From Deinococcus planocerae (GTDB lineage Bacteria > Deinococcota > Deinococci > Deinococcales > Deinococcaceae): a DNA stretch of 64,000 bases. Location of the stretch: contig NZ_PNOR01000004.1 in the NCBI RefSeq assembly GCF_002869765.1, positions 1-64,000 of the forward strand, written 5' to 3'. Shown in pieces: positions 47,024-64,000 of this stretch. The position numbers and the translations under genes were made by a program. The notes under the pieces are model-generated. The model had not been told where the DNA came from, searched no databases, and was given only the letters and a program-made list of their open reading frames with translations. Position 1 is the stretch's first letter. Each line of letters opens with the position of its first letter.

Positions 47024-47644
47024 ATGACCCCCCTTTTCCTCACCTTCGAGGGGCCTGAGGGCGCGGGCAAGAGCACCCAGGTCCAGCGGTTGACCTCGCG
47101 GCTGGCGGCGCTGGGGAGGCCGCACCTCGTCACGCGGGAGCCGGGGGGCACGGGGCTGGGGGCGCGGGTGCGCGGGGTGCTGCTCGACCCGGCGCTCGAC
47201 ATCGACCCGCTGCCGGAATTTTTGCTGTACTCGGCGAGCCGCGCGCAACTCGTGCGGGAGGTGATCCGACCGGCCCTGGGCCGCGGAGAGGTCGTCGTGT
47301 GTGACCGCTACGCCGACTCCAGCCGGGCCTACCAGGGGGCGGGACGGGGGCTGGACGCCTCTTTTCTGGAGGCGGTCACCCGGGAGGCGACGGGGGGACT
47401 CGCCCCCGACCTCACCGTTCTCCTCGACCTCGACCCCGCCGCCGGTCTCGCGCGGGCCGCGTCGCGTGGGCAGCCCGACCGCCTCGAACGGGCCGACCTC
47501 GCCTTCCACGCCCGCGTGCGGAAGGGGTTCCTGGCCCTCGCCGCCCGGGAGCCGGGGCGCTTTCTGGTGCTGGACGCGACCCGCGATCCCGGCGCGTTGG
47601 AGGAAACCGTCTGGGCGGCGGTGGGGGAGAGGCTGGGCGCCTGA
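47024..47644 (+). CDS. tmk: Thymidylate kinase
   Basis: A protein of 206 residues. P-loop FEGPEGAGKSTQ, the DRX motif as VVCDRYADSSRAYQGAGRG, the TREPGGTGLG segment, and a LID region with RASRGQPDRLERAD. It phosphorylates dTMP to dTDP. It stands alone in its orientation and converges on the glutamine cyclotransferase gene with a 1-nt gap. Confidence 0.94.
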   Translation: MTPLFLTFEGPEGAGKSTQVQRLTSRLAALGRPHLVTREPGGTGLGARVRGVLLDPALDIDPLPEFLLYSASRAQLVREVIRPALGRGEVVVCDRYADSSRAYQGAGRGLDASFLEAVTREATGGLAPDLTVLLDLDPAAGLARAASRGQPDRLERADLAFHARVRKGFLALAAREPGRFLVLDATRDPGALEETVWAAVGERLGA

Positions 47645-47645
47645 C

Positions 47646-48524
<879 letters not shown>

Positions 48525-48610
48525 CCTCCCCATGCTATGCGCCGTCTCTGAGGGCATGTCTTGGGCGCGCGTTCACCCGCGTGGGCGGCCCCGGGTGACC
48601 GGAGCGGCGG

Positions 48611-48644
48611 CAAAACAAAAGCGCCTGGAGTCTCCTCCGGGCGC
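48611..48644 (-). terminator. Terminator behind the SnoaL-like gene
   Basis: On the minus strand, GCGCC-C-GGAG-GAGA-CTCC-A-GGCGC followed by TTTTGTTTT, a strong rho-independent terminator. Confidence 0.85.
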
Positions 48645-48673
48645 CGGGCCGGTCTTCGTCTTGACTGCGGGGT

Positions 48674-49054
<381 letters not shown>

Positions 49055-49113
49055 GTCCTCACCTGACCACGTTCCCGCCCCGAATGCGAGGGGGAAAACC
49101 CGCCCGTTTTCCC

Positions 49114-50217
49114 TCATGAAGCCTCGGTCAAGGCTCGGGAGGCTGTCTCGCGCACCGCCCCGTGCGGATCGTCCAGCAGCCTCTGGAGGTGCTCCCCCTC
49201 CCCCCAGCGGCCCAGCGCCCAGGCGGCGGCCTCGCGCACCTCCCAGGCGGGGTCCTGCGTTCCGGCGAGGAGGAGGGGCCAGCCCTCCGGCGCGTGGGTG
49301 TTGCCTAGCACCGTCAGGGCGTTGCGCGCCATGCCCTTGCGGCGGGGGCGCAGGAAGGCCGTGCCCGCGTGTCTCCGCTCGAACTCGCGCTCGCCGATCC
49401 CGAAAAAGGCGCCCAGGTCGGGGTGGGCCAGCTCCGCGTGCGGCTGGAGGAGCCGGGCGAGCGCTCCCACCTTCTGCGACCACGGGCAGACCTCCGAGCA
49501 CACGTCGCAGCCGAAGAGCCAGTCGCCCACCCCGGCGCGGAACTCATCCGGGATCGGCCCCCGGTGCTCGATGGTCAGGTACGAGATGCAGCGCCGCGCG
49601 TCGATGGCCCGGTCGTCCCCGATGGCGCTCGTGGGGCAGGCAGCCACGCAGCGCAGGCAGCGCCCGCAGCGGTCGGGGTGGGCCGCGTGCGTTCCCCCGA
49701 AAGGCAGGTCGGTCAGCAGCACCGCCAGCGTCACGAAAGCGCCCAGCCGCGTGCTGACGTTCATGCCCGACTTGCCGCGCCAGCCCAGGAAAGCGCCCGC
49801 CGCGAAGAGGCGCTCCATCACCGGGCCGTGGTCCACGTACCCGCGCGCCCGCACCCTCAGCCGGGCGGCCTCCTCCTCCAGCCGGGTCAGCACGGGCTGG
49901 AGCTGGTCGTGGTAGTCGGGCGTCCAGGCGTAGCGGGCGACCCGCCCCACCCGCACTCCCCCAGTCGGCACGGGCGGTTCCTCGAAGGCGTGCGAGACGC
50001 CGAGCACGAGGACGCTGCCCGCCCCCTCCAGCCTTGAAGACGGGTCCGAGCGGGCCGGAAGCTGCCGTTCCAGATAGCCCATGCCCGCGTGCCGCCCCGC
50101 CCCCAGCCACCCGGCGTACTCTTCCACCGAAGTCCCCGGAACCTGCGCCGGAGCCCACCCCACCGCGTCTGCCCCGAGGGAGACGGCGAGGTCGGCGAGG
50201 AGTTCGGCGGCGTTCAC
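49114..50217 (-). CDS. queG: Epoxyqueuosine reductase
   Basis: A protein of 367 residues. The N-terminal cobalamin-binding part includes AVGWAPAQVPG and RYAWTPDYH. Two 4Fe-4S motifs are present (CGRCLRCVAACPTSAI and CDVCSEVCPW), and the C-terminus has HEAT-like repeats (NALTVLGNTHAPEGWPLL, AAAWALGRWGEGEHL). QueG makes queuosine from epoxyqueuosine in tRNA using cobalamin. The GTG at 50217 lies 6 nt behind CATACT. Other queuosine genes are not in this window. Confidence 0.93.
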   Translation of the reverse strand: MNAAELLADLAVSLGADAVGWAPAQVPGTSVEEYAGWLGAGRHAGMGYLERQLPARSDPSSRLEGAGSVLVLGVSHAFEEPPVPTGGVRVGRVARYAWTPDYHDQLQPVLTRLEEEAARLRVRARGYVDHGPVMERLFAAGAFLGWRGKSGMNVSTRLGAFVTLAVLLTDLPFGGTHAAHPDRCGRCLRCVAACPTSAIGDDRAIDARRCISYLTIEHRGPIPDEFRAGVGDWLFGCDVCSEVCPWSQKVGALARLLQPHAELAHPDLGAFFGIGEREFERRHAGTAFLRPRRKGMARNALTVLGNTHAPEGWPLLLAGTQDPAWEVREAAAWALGRWGEGEHLQRLLDDPHGAVRETASRALTEAS

Positions 50218-50418
50218 GGGGGGAGTATGACGCGGCAACGGGAGGGGAAAAGAGAGCGTTGGCGGGCGGGATACCCGGGGCAAAAAGTTCTTCCCCCTTG
50301 ACTTGCAGGGCGGCTTGCAGAGGGGGGAGGTGAGGTGGGGGTGAGCGGGCAGGGCGGCCCAAGACCAATGGGATGTCCAGGCCGTCTTCCTCGGGCCGCG
50401 CTGGTGGCCGTTTGCGTT

Positions 50419-50456
50419 TCCCCCCTCCCAGCCTCCCCCACGAGGGGGGAGGAGCT
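50419..50456. repeat. CTCCCCCC...GGGAGGGGGG inverted repeat, copy 2
   Basis: CCCCCCTCCCAGCCTCCCCC followed by GAGGGGGGAGGAG, the same core as the block at 22589-22646 in opposite orientation. It lies behind the M16 protease gene, in the gap 50218-50472 that otherwise shows no gene. Confidence 0.4.
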
Positions 50457-50472
50457 GAAAGGAGGCGTTCCC

Positions 50473-53256
<2,784 letters not shown>

Positions 53257-53394
53257 GGGTCCTCCGGGGACGGGGCGCGTTCGGTGGGGGCTGGGGGTGA
53301 GTCTGCTCCGGAGGCTACCGTGTCGGCAGATGAGCTTCCCGGTGGAAGGCACGTCCGCCGCGGGGAGGGGAGGCTGGGCCACTCTGAATGAGAA

Positions 53395-53421
53395 GAGGCT
53401 CAGGCACGCGGCCCGAGCCTC
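53395..53421 (-). terminator. Terminator of the gnd-zwf-opcA-pgl operon
   Basis: On the minus strand, GAGGCTCGGGC-CGCGT-GCCTGAGCCTC, an 11-bp hairpin followed by TTCTCATT, 20 nt behind pgl. Confidence 0.65.
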
Positions 53422-53441
53422 CTCGCGGTCGAAACACGGAC

Positions 53442-54119
<678 letters not shown>

Positions 54120-54159
54120 CGCCTTCCTCCCGCGTCCCGCGCCCCGCTGCCCGTGTCCC

Positions 54160-55116
54160 TCATCCCTTCCCCTCCAGGCTCGCCTTCGCCAGCGTCCACG
54201 CGCGCTCGAAGACCTCCCGGCGCTCGGGGCGGGCCATCACGCGGGCCAGCCCCTCGGCAAGCGTCATGCGCGGCACGTTGATCTCGGTCGCGCGGCTCAT
54301 GTCCGGCCACTCGCAGCGGGTGCGGGCGATGTCTCCCTCCGAGGCCGCCAGCGAGAAGTGCACCCCCTCGCCGATGAGTTCGACGCTGCACAGGTCGCCG
54401 TTCTCACGCCCGCAGCGGGCCGGTCGGAGTTCGGCGCCGCTCAGGTCCCGCCAGCCCAGCGTGCTCGCCACCCACCCCGCGAAGAGGCGGGCGGGCAGCT
54501 CGTTCCTCCCCGCGTAGCGCACGACCAATCGGTCCACCTTCGGCAGTTGCCGCGCGGCGTCGGGCGAGTCGAAGAGCTGCGCCAGCGCCTCACGCCACCC
54601 CGCCGAACGGCTCCAGCCCAGGTCGGCGAGCGCGTAGTGCCGCGCCGGGGGAATGTCGAGCGTCAGGCTGTCCGCGATGACCTGATCGGCGATGTCGGTC
54701 AGCTCGCGCAGCAGCACCCCCTCGGGCTTGGTGTCGGCCCCCCACCACACGTGATTGACGGTCGCGGGCCGCAGCAGGGGCAGGATCGCCCCCTGAAGCT
54801 GCTCGGGGCTCGCCTCCAGCGTCAACCGCTCGATGTAGAGCCCGCCCCGCTGCGGCACGAGGCTCGCCTGCACGACCACCTCCTGCTGCCCGTCCATCAC
54901 GCCGATGATCTGCCGCCCCGCGTAGCGCCCCTCTAGCCCGGCGAGCGCCTCCTCCACGCGCTCGCGGTGCTTCTTCACCGTCAGCGCCACGATATTGCCG
55001 GTGTACGCCCGCGTCTCCACGTCCGTCTGCGCCCACAGTTCATCCAGGGTGGCCTGCGCCCGCCGCACGGTGGTGTCCACGGGGCCGAGGGGACGGAGGT
55101 CGGTAGCGGTGGTCAT
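54160..55116 (-). CDS. opcA: Glucose-6-phosphate dehydrogenase assembly protein OpcA
   Basis: A protein of 318 residues of the OpcA family: [39 protein letters not shown], and [21 protein letters not shown]. OpcA helps assembly and redox control of Zwf in cyanobacteria and actinobacteria. Gene order zwf-opcA-pgl here supports the same role. The ATG at 55116 follows GAGGTG by 4 nt, and longer starts are spurious. It lies 103 bp behind zwf. Confidence 0.92.
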   Translation of the reverse strand: MTTATDLRPLGPVDTTVRRAQATLDELWAQTDVETRAYTGNIVALTVKKHRERVEEALAGLEGRYAGRQIIGVMDGQQEVVVQASLVPQRGGLYIERLTLEASPEQLQGAILPLLRPATVNHVWWGADTKPEGVLLRELTDIADQVIADSLTLDIPPARHYALADLGWSRSAGWREALAQLFDSPDAARQLPKVDRLVVRYAGRNELPARLFAGWVASTLGWRDLSGAELRPARCGRENGDLCSVELIGEGVHFSLAASEGDIARTRCEWPDMSRATEINVPRMTLAEGLARVMARPERREVFERAWTLAKASLEGKG

Positions 55117-55219
55117 GGGGCACCTCTGCATTGGGGCTCGTCGCTGGTGGCCTGCGACTTGTGGGGGAGAGGCCCGCATTCTTCCACGGGCCACGGGCTG
55201 CGGGCCACAGGCGCTCCCC

Positions 55220-57987
<2,768 letters not shown>

Positions 57988-58054
57988 AGGGGACCTCCCC
58001 GGCGCCGGGGGGGAGCCCGGAAGCGGTTCCAGCCCCCGGCGCCTGATGAGGGGC

Positions 58055-58060
58055 ATCATA
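58055..58060 (-). promoter_or_regulatory. -10 box of the pentose phosphate operon
   Basis: TATGAT on the minus strand, leaving a leader of about 60 nt before gnd with a GGGGAGG ribosome site. This gene group is therefore not leaderless. Confidence 0.5.
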
Positions 58061-58138
58061 CGCGCGGCCCACAGGGCGTTTCCCTTCCTGAATGGGAGGT
58101 TTAGGTGCGGCCCGGCGCCCGCGTTCGGCCCGGCCCGC

Positions 58139-58393
58139 TCAGCACTCGCCCCCCGCCTCGCGCACCTGTTCGCGCGTCAGGCCCTGGTAGCGGTCGGTCA
58201 GGCGCGCGGCGAGGAGAGGGTCTTGCCGGTAGTGCCGGAAGGCGTCCTCGTCAAGCCGGAGCCGGGCGGGGTACTCCCCGATGCCGCACTGCACCATGAA
58301 GAGCAAGCAGGGCTGCCCCGTTTGCGGGTGCCGCCCCAGCGTGAGGCGCAGGTCCCGGAAGTTGAGTTCGTCCCGCAAGTCCCAGAGGTCCAC
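58139..58393 (-). CDS. Small conserved-looking hypothetical protein
   Basis: 84 residues from the GTG at 58393: VDLWDLRDELNFRDLRLTL, then a hydrophobic stretch LLFMVQCGIGEYPARLRLD and an acidic/basic helix to the end. I recognise no family. It lies 17 nt behind the SRPBCC gene, so the two are probably one operon. A GGGGGG run lies upstream of the start. Confidence 0.65.
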   Translation of the reverse strand: MDLWDLRDELNFRDLRLTLGRHPQTGQPCLLFMVQCGIGEYPARLRLDEDAFRHYRQDPLLAARLTDRYQGLTREQVREAGGEC

Positions 58394-58410
58394 GGTTGCC
58401 CCCCGCCCGG

Positions 58411-58962
58411 CTACCTCTTGCGCCGCGCCGCCTTCGCCGCCTCCCGCGCGGCCTTCTTCTCCTCCTGCTGCTTGCGCTGCATCTCGCGGCCCATGTCCTC
58501 CATCAGTTGCGCCCCCTGCGCGTCCACCTGACGCTGGAGTTCGAGCAGGGTGGAGGCGACCATGTTGTGCAGGATGCGCTCGATGGGCCGCCGCACCCAG
58601 TTGAAGCGCACCCGGCCATTCACGGTCAGGGTGACCTCCGTGCCGCCCGGCATCGCCTTGAAGTTCCAGCCCTGGGTGAGCCTTTCGAGCGGCCCGACGT
58701 TGCGCACGCTCTCCCAGCCGCCGCGCAGGGGGGCCTGAAGCTGCCCATACTTCGCCGTGAACGAGAGGCCCAGCAGCCGCCGCGAGAACTTGAAGCGCAC
58801 GAGGACGTTGTTCGAGAGCCGCCCGTCCCCGCCCTGGTACTCCGCCCGCACGAGGTTGGGGTCCCACCTGACCCGGCGCCTCGGCTCCAGCGCCAGCCGG
58901 TACAGCACGTCCGGGCGCGACCGCACCACGATGCTCTGCCTGATGTTGATGGGTTCGGCCAT
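58411..58962 (-). CDS. SRPBCC-fold (polyketide cyclase/START-like) protein
   Basis: A protein of 183 residues. The helix-grip fold is suggested by INIRQSIVVRSRPDVLYRLA, EPRRRVRWDPNLV, VGPLERLTQGWNF and EVTLTVNGRVRFNWVRRPI. The C-terminal 45 residues form a strongly charged coiled coil (EDMGREMQRKQQEEKKAARE, then AAKAARRKR). The ligand is unknown. TACATT (58977-58972) precedes the ATG by 9 nt. Confidence 0.82.
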   Translation of the reverse strand: MAEPINIRQSIVVRSRPDVLYRLALEPRRRVRWDPNLVRAEYQGGDGRLSNNVLVRFKFSRRLLGLSFTAKYGQLQAPLRGGWESVRNVGPLERLTQGWNFKAMPGGTEVTLTVNGRVRFNWVRRPIERILHNMVASTLLELQRQVDAQGAQLMEDMGREMQRKQQEEKKAAREAAKAARRKR

Positions 58963-58997
58963 GTCGGGGTCAATGTAGCGCGCGGGGGCGCGCGGTC

Positions 58998-59131
58998 TGT
59001 GGTCAGTGGGAAGTAGTCAGTGGTGAAAAGAGGGCTTGCAACGGTCTTTCGCGCGCTGGGATCGGCTTAGACCGCCGGTCAAGGAATGACAGCCACCCTC
59101 CACTGACCACTCACCACTTCCCACTCACCCG
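58998..59131. repeat. Inverted GTGGTCAGTGGGAAGT repeat pair
   Basis: The left arm (GTGGTCAGTGGGAAGTAGTCAGTGGTG, in pieces) and right arm (CTCCACTGACCACTCACC and ACTTCCCACTCACC) are inverted copies with about 65 bp between, in the gap 58963-59131. Related arms flank the frameshifted gene near 63256. Confidence 0.5.
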
Positions 59132-59887
<756 letters not shown>

Positions 59888-59966
59888 GGGGAAGAGGATA
59901 GGGGTTGTGGGGGGTGAGGTGTGGACGAGCCGGAGCGCCAGCCTCCTGAGCGGCATCCACATCCTG

Positions 59967-60449
59967 CTACCTCAGGAACCGCAGCCGCAGCGGATACCGG
60001 TACGCCCGCCCCTGGGTCACCCGGAGCACCGCGAGGACCATCACCACCAGCGGAAAGGCCCACAACACGAGGCTCAGCGGGATGAAGAAGGCGAAGAACG
60101 CGGCGAGCGACCCGAAGACCGCCACGGCCCCCGCCCCCGGGGCGCCCGCTGCCGCGCCGAAGGCCCCGCCGATCAACCCCAGGCTCAGCAGGACGAAGAA
60201 CACCAGCCCGAACACGAACGAGTACAGCCACACGCTGAGCTGGAAATTCAGCGCCTCCTTGCCCTGGTGGTCGAGGACTCGGCTGCGGTCGCGGTAGGCC
60301 AGCCACGCGGCGAGCGGCCCCAGCACGTTGCCCAGCACGGGCAGCACGAAGCCCAGCAGCGGCGAGAGGTGGATGAGCAGCGCGGGCGTCCGCTCGGCCT
60401 CGGGGATGAGGGGGGCGAGCGGCGGGTGGGACGCCGGGGGAAGGCTCAT
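59967..60449 (-). CDS. DUF4870 membrane protein
   Basis: A protein of 160 residues with three to four membrane helices and the DUF4870 marks LIHLSPLLGFVLPVLGNVLGPLAAW, DHQGKEALNFQLSVWLY and a terminal YRYPLRLRFLR. Function unknown; members are common in Tic20-like groups. The ATG at 60449 follows TGGAGG by 7 nt. Confidence 0.88.
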   Translation of the reverse strand: MSLPPASHPPLAPLIPEAERTPALLIHLSPLLGFVLPVLGNVLGPLAAWLAYRDRSRVLDHQGKEALNFQLSVWLYSFVFGLVFFVLLSLGLIGGAFGAAAGAPGAGAVAVFGSLAAFFAFFIPLSLVLWAFPLVVMVLAVLRVTQGRAYRYPLRLRFLR

Positions 60450-60633
60450 CGAAGGGCCTCCAGGAACCCAGCGGCCCGGGCTGTGCCAGCCAGACCGTCC
60501 ACCTCACCCGTGCTCGGAGGGCAGGCGCGGTGGGCCTGGGTGACCTCACTGTGTCCCTGATTCCCGGTGCTCGCTCTGTGCATCTTCCCCTCCGAGAAAA
60601 CTGATCGACTCTGGCCGCTGGCGGCTCACGTCC

Positions 60634-60663
60634 TTGACAGTACGGGGCGGCCCTCCCTACAGT
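60634..60663 (+). promoter_or_regulatory. Promoter of the RNase H gene
   Basis: Consensus TTGACA (60634-60639), 18-bp spacer, TACAGT (60658-60663), 9 nt before the ATG, so the leader is only a few bases. Confidence 0.7.
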
Positions 60664-60672
60664 TCCGGGGCC

Positions 60673-61219
<547 letters not shown>

Positions 61220-61233
<14 letters not shown>

Positions 61234-61600
61234 GGACGCAGCGGTATCGCGCCCGCTCCCAGCGGGAGGGAATGGGCCTCACCTCGAATCCGGCCCGCCG
61301 GTAGAACTCCGCCGCCCCGTCGTCCGTCTCCGCGACCATGCGAGCTGCGCTCAGGTGGGCGGCCAGGGTATGCAGGAGGGGCGGAGCAGTGCCGAGGTGT
61401 AAGACCTCCACTTCCCCGTCGTGCTGCCGGATGCCCGCCGCGCTCACGGGGCGTCCCTCCACCCCCCAGGTGAAGACGCAGCGGGTGGGATCGGTCTGGT
61501 AAGTCTCCAGCATGCGGCGGATGTGTTCGGGGTCGGGAAACATGGATCGGGCGAGAAGCGCCTCCAGTTCGGCGGAGAGGACGTCGGCCTGGGTCAGCAT
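61220..61600 (-). CDS. GNAT-like small acetyltransferase
   Basis: A protein of 126 residues. The C-terminal half has the GNAT elements EVLHLGTAPPLLHTLAAHL and MVAETDDGAAEFYRRAGFEVRPI. Motif A (Q-x-x-G-x-G) is degenerate, so acetyl-CoA binding is not certain. The ATG at 61600 is 6 nt behind TAATCT (61612-61607), leaderless. Confidence 0.75.
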
Positions 61601-61815
61601 CGGCGCAGATTAACGCCCGGCCTCTCTTGACCCTGCCCCCGCTGTGACCCAGGAGCCTCCATCCAGGCTGTCTTCCCACGGACCCTATCGCCCTCACTCG
61701 GAAACGGGACGAAAAACCTCCTCCGGCACGCCTCCCTTTGTCCCTGTGAAGGAGACAGAGGGCGCAACTGACCTCCCGGCATCTCCTCACAGCGCCCGGT
61801 CTACACTGACTCTCC

Positions 61816-63189
61816 ATGTCCCCCTCATCTTCACCTCTTCCGGCCTCCGGCTGGAGAACCTTTCTCGCGTTGTGGGGCTCGCAGTCGCTCAGCCGGGTGG
61901 GCAGCGCGGTGGCGTACTTCGCCCTGATCGTCTACCTCGCGCAGACGCTGTACCCGGGCGAGGACCAGAAGGCGCAGCTCGCCCTGGCGACGGGCGCGGT
62001 GTTCATTCTCGCCACGTCGCTCGCCGTGATCCTCGCGCCGGTCACGGGCTCGCTCGTCGACCGCCACGACCGCAGGCGGGTGATGCTCGTGTGTGACACG
62101 CTCTCCGGCGTGGTGACCCTGGCCGTGGCCGCGCTGATGCTCACCACGGTGCTGCCGCTGTGGGCGCTGCTCGCGTACGTGACCGTCACCCAGACGCTCG
62201 ACATCACGCACGAGGCGGCCTTCGAGACGAGCTACGCGATGCTGCTGCCCGACGAGGCCCTCACGCGCGCCAACGGCATGGTGCAAACCACCCGCACCCT
62301 GAGCTACCTGATCGGCCCGGCGCTCGCCACCCTCCTCATCGGCCTGCCCGCCCTGCTCGCGCGCGGGGGAGGGGGGGGCTGGCTCGCCACCTTGCGTGAC
62401 GGGGTGCCCTTCGCGCTGCTCATGGACGGCCTGAGCTTCCTCGTCGCGGCTGGGGTGCTCGCCCGCCTCGCCATCCCCAGCCCGCCCCCCGCCGAGAGTC
62501 ACGGGGGCGCCGCCGCGAACGTGAAGGCCGACACCCACCTGGGCTGGACGTACCTGCTGCGCCGCCCGCCCCTGCTGCACCTCCTGATCGTCTTCGCGGT
62601 GCTCAACCTCGCCCTGGCCGCCATCCCGAGCTATCAGGTCCTGCTCGCCCGCTTCACCCTCGCGCCCGATCTGGAGGCGCGCGGCATGAGCTTCACCGCC
62701 GCCCTCGCCATCATTCAGACCGCCACGAGCGCGGGGATGTTCCTCGGTGGGCTCGCCATCTCCACCTGGGGGGGGCTGAGGCGGCGCAAGTACCTCGGCA
62801 TCTTCGTTCCCCTCGGGCTGATGGGGCTGGGGTTGCTCGGGGTGGGGCTGTCGAACCACCTGTACGTCACGGCGGCGGCCCTGGCCTGCACCGTGTTCCT
62901 GATGCCGGTGGCGACCGCCCACAGCGGCGGCATCTGGCAGGCGCAGGTGCCCCGCGAGATGCAGGGCCGGGTCTTCGCCGTGCGCCGCCTCGTCGCGCGT
63001 TTCACTGCCCCGCTCGGCATGGGATTGATCAGCCTCCTCTCCACCCGGTTGCCGCCCGCCCCGGTCATCGCCGCCCTCGGCGTCCTCGTCGCCCTGCTCG
63101 CCGCCCTGCAACTGCTCAACCCCGCGATGCGCCGCCTGGACGACCGCGAGTACATGGAGGGACTGGCGGGGGTGCGGGCGGGGGACTGA
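61816..63189 (+). CDS. MFS transporter (MFS_3 type)
   Basis: A protein of 457 residues with 12 membrane helices. Start TFLALWGSQSLSRVGSAVAYF; loop motif A is GSLVDRHDRRRVML; the second half contains VPREMQGRVFAVRRLVARFT, which is typical of the macrolide/siderophore exporter group. Substrate unknown. TACACT lies 8 nt before the ATG at 61816. Confidence 0.88.
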   Translation: MSPSSSPLPASGWRTFLALWGSQSLSRVGSAVAYFALIVYLAQTLYPGEDQKAQLALATGAVFILATSLAVILAPVTGSLVDRHDRRRVMLVCDTLSGVVTLAVAALMLTTVLPLWALLAYVTVTQTLDITHEAAFETSYAMLLPDEALTRANGMVQTTRTLSYLIGPALATLLIGLPALLARGGGGGWLATLRDGVPFALLMDGLSFLVAAGVLARLAIPSPPPAESHGGAAANVKADTHLGWTYLLRRPPLLHLLIVFAVLNLALAAIPSYQVLLARFTLAPDLEARGMSFTAALAIIQTATSAGMFLGGLAISTWGGLRRRKYLGIFVPLGLMGLGLLGVGLSNHLYVTAAALACTVFLMPVATAHSGGIWQAQVPREMQGRVFAVRRLVARFTAPLGMGLISLLSTRLPPAPVIAALGVLVALLAALQLLNPAMRRLDDREYMEGLAGVRAGD

Positions 63190-63194
63190 GGGCG

Positions 63195-63224
63195 GTGAGT
63201 GGGAAGTGGTCAGTGGTGAGTGGA
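63195..63224. repeat. GTGAGTGGGAAGTGGTCAGTGG repeat arm (left)
   Basis: Left arm of an inverted pair; the right arm (complement) is at 63750-63782. Between the arms lies one frameshifted gene. The same sequence occurs at 58998-59131. Confidence 0.5.
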
Positions 63225-63255
63225 AACAACCGAAGCTTTGAGATCAGGAGGCGCG

Positions 63256-63722
63256 GTGCGCGACCGTATTGCCGAGGCGAGCAGGGCTGCCGGAGTGACC
63301 CCAGACCCGTTGGCGCCGGTTCGCCTGACGCACTACCGGCAGGTGCTTCGGCGGGTTCTTGAGTCCTTCACCACCCTTGGGGCTGGGGGCGAAGATCGGC
63401 TTTGGCTCTGGGAAGATTTCAAGGAGCCCAGATACGCCCTTCCAGCCAAACCGGGGCACGCCCTCCTCTCCCGTCTCGTTTCACCCCGGCAGCGGGTCTG
63501 GTTCATCGCCGAGGACTGGGATAGACACAAGAGAGAAGGCAATTTCTGGGTGTTCGAGGGCAGGTCGAGGCGGTGAAGGCCGTCTTGGACGAACTCTTCT
63601 TGTTCGAGTATTACATCGTGGACAAGGGTTACGGCTGGCTCCTGTGCGAGACGCACCACAACATGCTGATCGGGGTAGGGCAACTTATCGTGGAACGGAT
63701 GCAAGCCACTGCCTCCCCGTGA
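63256..63722 (+). pseudogene. Frameshifted gene for a small unknown protein (two reading frames)
   Basis: Frame 1 (63256-63576, 106 aa, GTG behind AGGAGG) ends ...VWFIAEDWDRHKREGNFWVF-EGRSRR. Frame 2 (63573-63722, 49 aa) gives VKAVLDELFLFEYYIVDKGY and GWLLCETHHNMLIGVG. Adding one G in the run at 63558-63560 joins them as EGQVEAVKAVLDELF, giving one protein of about 155 residues that reads as a single domain. So either a mutation or a sequencing error broke it, or two coupled genes (GTGA overlap) exist. The HHN and LLC motif suggests a small defence/immunity-like domain, but I make no family claim. Confidence 0.6.
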
Positions 63723-63749
63723 AGACAAAAGGAGATGGTCAGCGGGGGC

Positions 63750-63782
63750 AACCCTCCACTGACCACTTCCCACTCACCACTG
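63750..63782. repeat. GTGAGTGGGAAGTGGTCAGTGG repeat arm (right, inverted)
   Basis: CTCCACTGACCACTTCCCACTCACC, the inverted copy of 63195-63224, directly behind the frameshifted gene and before the glmU stop. Confidence 0.5.
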
Positions 63783-64000
63783 ACCCTCCTCCCCCTGCCG
63801 CTCCAGCCACCCCGCCAGCCACGGCAATTTCTGCCCCACCCTCTCCCGCATCCCGCCCCAGTAGCGGCGCGACCAGCCCTCCAGGGTGCGCTGCTTGCCC
63901 CGCGCGACGGCGAGCGCCCCCTCGGGCACGTCCTCGTGGAGGGTGCTGCCCGCCGCGACGAAGGCGGCGTCGCCGACCTCGCGCGGGGCGATCACCGTCG
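63774..64000 (-). CDS. glmU: GlmU C-terminus (partial)
   Basis: The visible 75 codons, running in from beyond the right edge, read [44 protein letters not shown] in pieces, ending [11 protein letters not shown] and stop. This matches the left-handed beta-helix end of bifunctional GlmU (glucosamine-1-phosphate acetyltransferase/UDP-GlcNAc pyrophosphorylase), including the coenzyme A-binding [10 protein letters not shown]. It supplies UDP-GlcNAc for peptidoglycan. Confidence 0.82.
   Translation of the reverse strand, partial: TVIAPREVGDAAFVAAGSTLHEDVPEGALAVARGKQRTLEGWSRRYWGGMRERVGQKLPWLAGWLERQGEEGQW

Overview
This window comes from a high-GC (about 70%) member of the genus Deinococcus or a very close relative. 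The evidence is a bacterial Ro60 protein (Rsr) with Y-RNA-like genes next to it, a tmRNA whose tag ends NQNYALAA, a futalosine-pathway mqnC, thermus/deinococcus-type pilMNO, and a TANNNT -10 box placed 5-10 nt in front of many start codons. That last feature indicates leaderless mRNAs, a habit known from Deinococcus.

Layout: 1-3058 is the end of a type IV pilus operon (pilM, pilN, pilO and a PilW/PilP-like gene running off the left edge). 3380-7985 holds a lipoprotein, an HxlR regulator divergent from an NmrA-type reductase, murF, and an acetamidase divergent from murF. 8040-10900 is the most unusual part: rsr, preceded on the same strand by about 1.1 kb without a credible protein gene, filled with tRNA-like structures and at least five copies of a Ro-binding-type helix. 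I read this as an expanded Y RNA array. 11040-20741 carries a fakA-like/Asp23 pair, a membrane protein, tRNA-Leu, tmRNA (ssrA), a PHP phosphoesterase, a lipid kinase, a nuclease/phosphatase, hflX with an unusual N-terminal extension, a phosphotransferase and tRNA-Ser. 20741-35419 is mostly housekeeping: murJ, topA, mqnC, glgC, dusA, transporters, an M42 peptidase and apaG, with several small unknown genes.

35420-40822 contains an accessory patch between apaG and a histidine kinase gene. It has repeated copies of the 3' ends of both flanking genes, a tiny lipoprotein gene, an MFS exporter, and an AT-richer SUKH-3 immunity gene split by an IS982-type insertion with a 7-bp target duplication. 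40815-50217 includes a TrmJ-type methyltransferase, a DinB-like protein, glgA, four tRNAs in two promoter-terminator units, a TrmB-type regulator, a VOC gene that reads into a NIF3 gene, tmk, a glutamine cyclotransferase and queG. 50473-57987 has an M16 protease and an oxidative pentose phosphate operon (gnd-zwf-opcA-pgl). 58139-64000 has small unknowns, a PIG-L deacetylase, an RNase H, transporters, a frameshifted gene inside an inverted repeat, and the 3' end of glmU.

Connected functions: glgC, glgA and the TrmB-type regulator point to glycogen metabolism. gnd, zwf, opcA and pgl form one NAD(P)H-producing unit. murF, murJ and glmU serve the cell wall. rsr and the array probably form an Ro60-Y RNA system. 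No rRNA genes, CRISPR array or prophage were seen.
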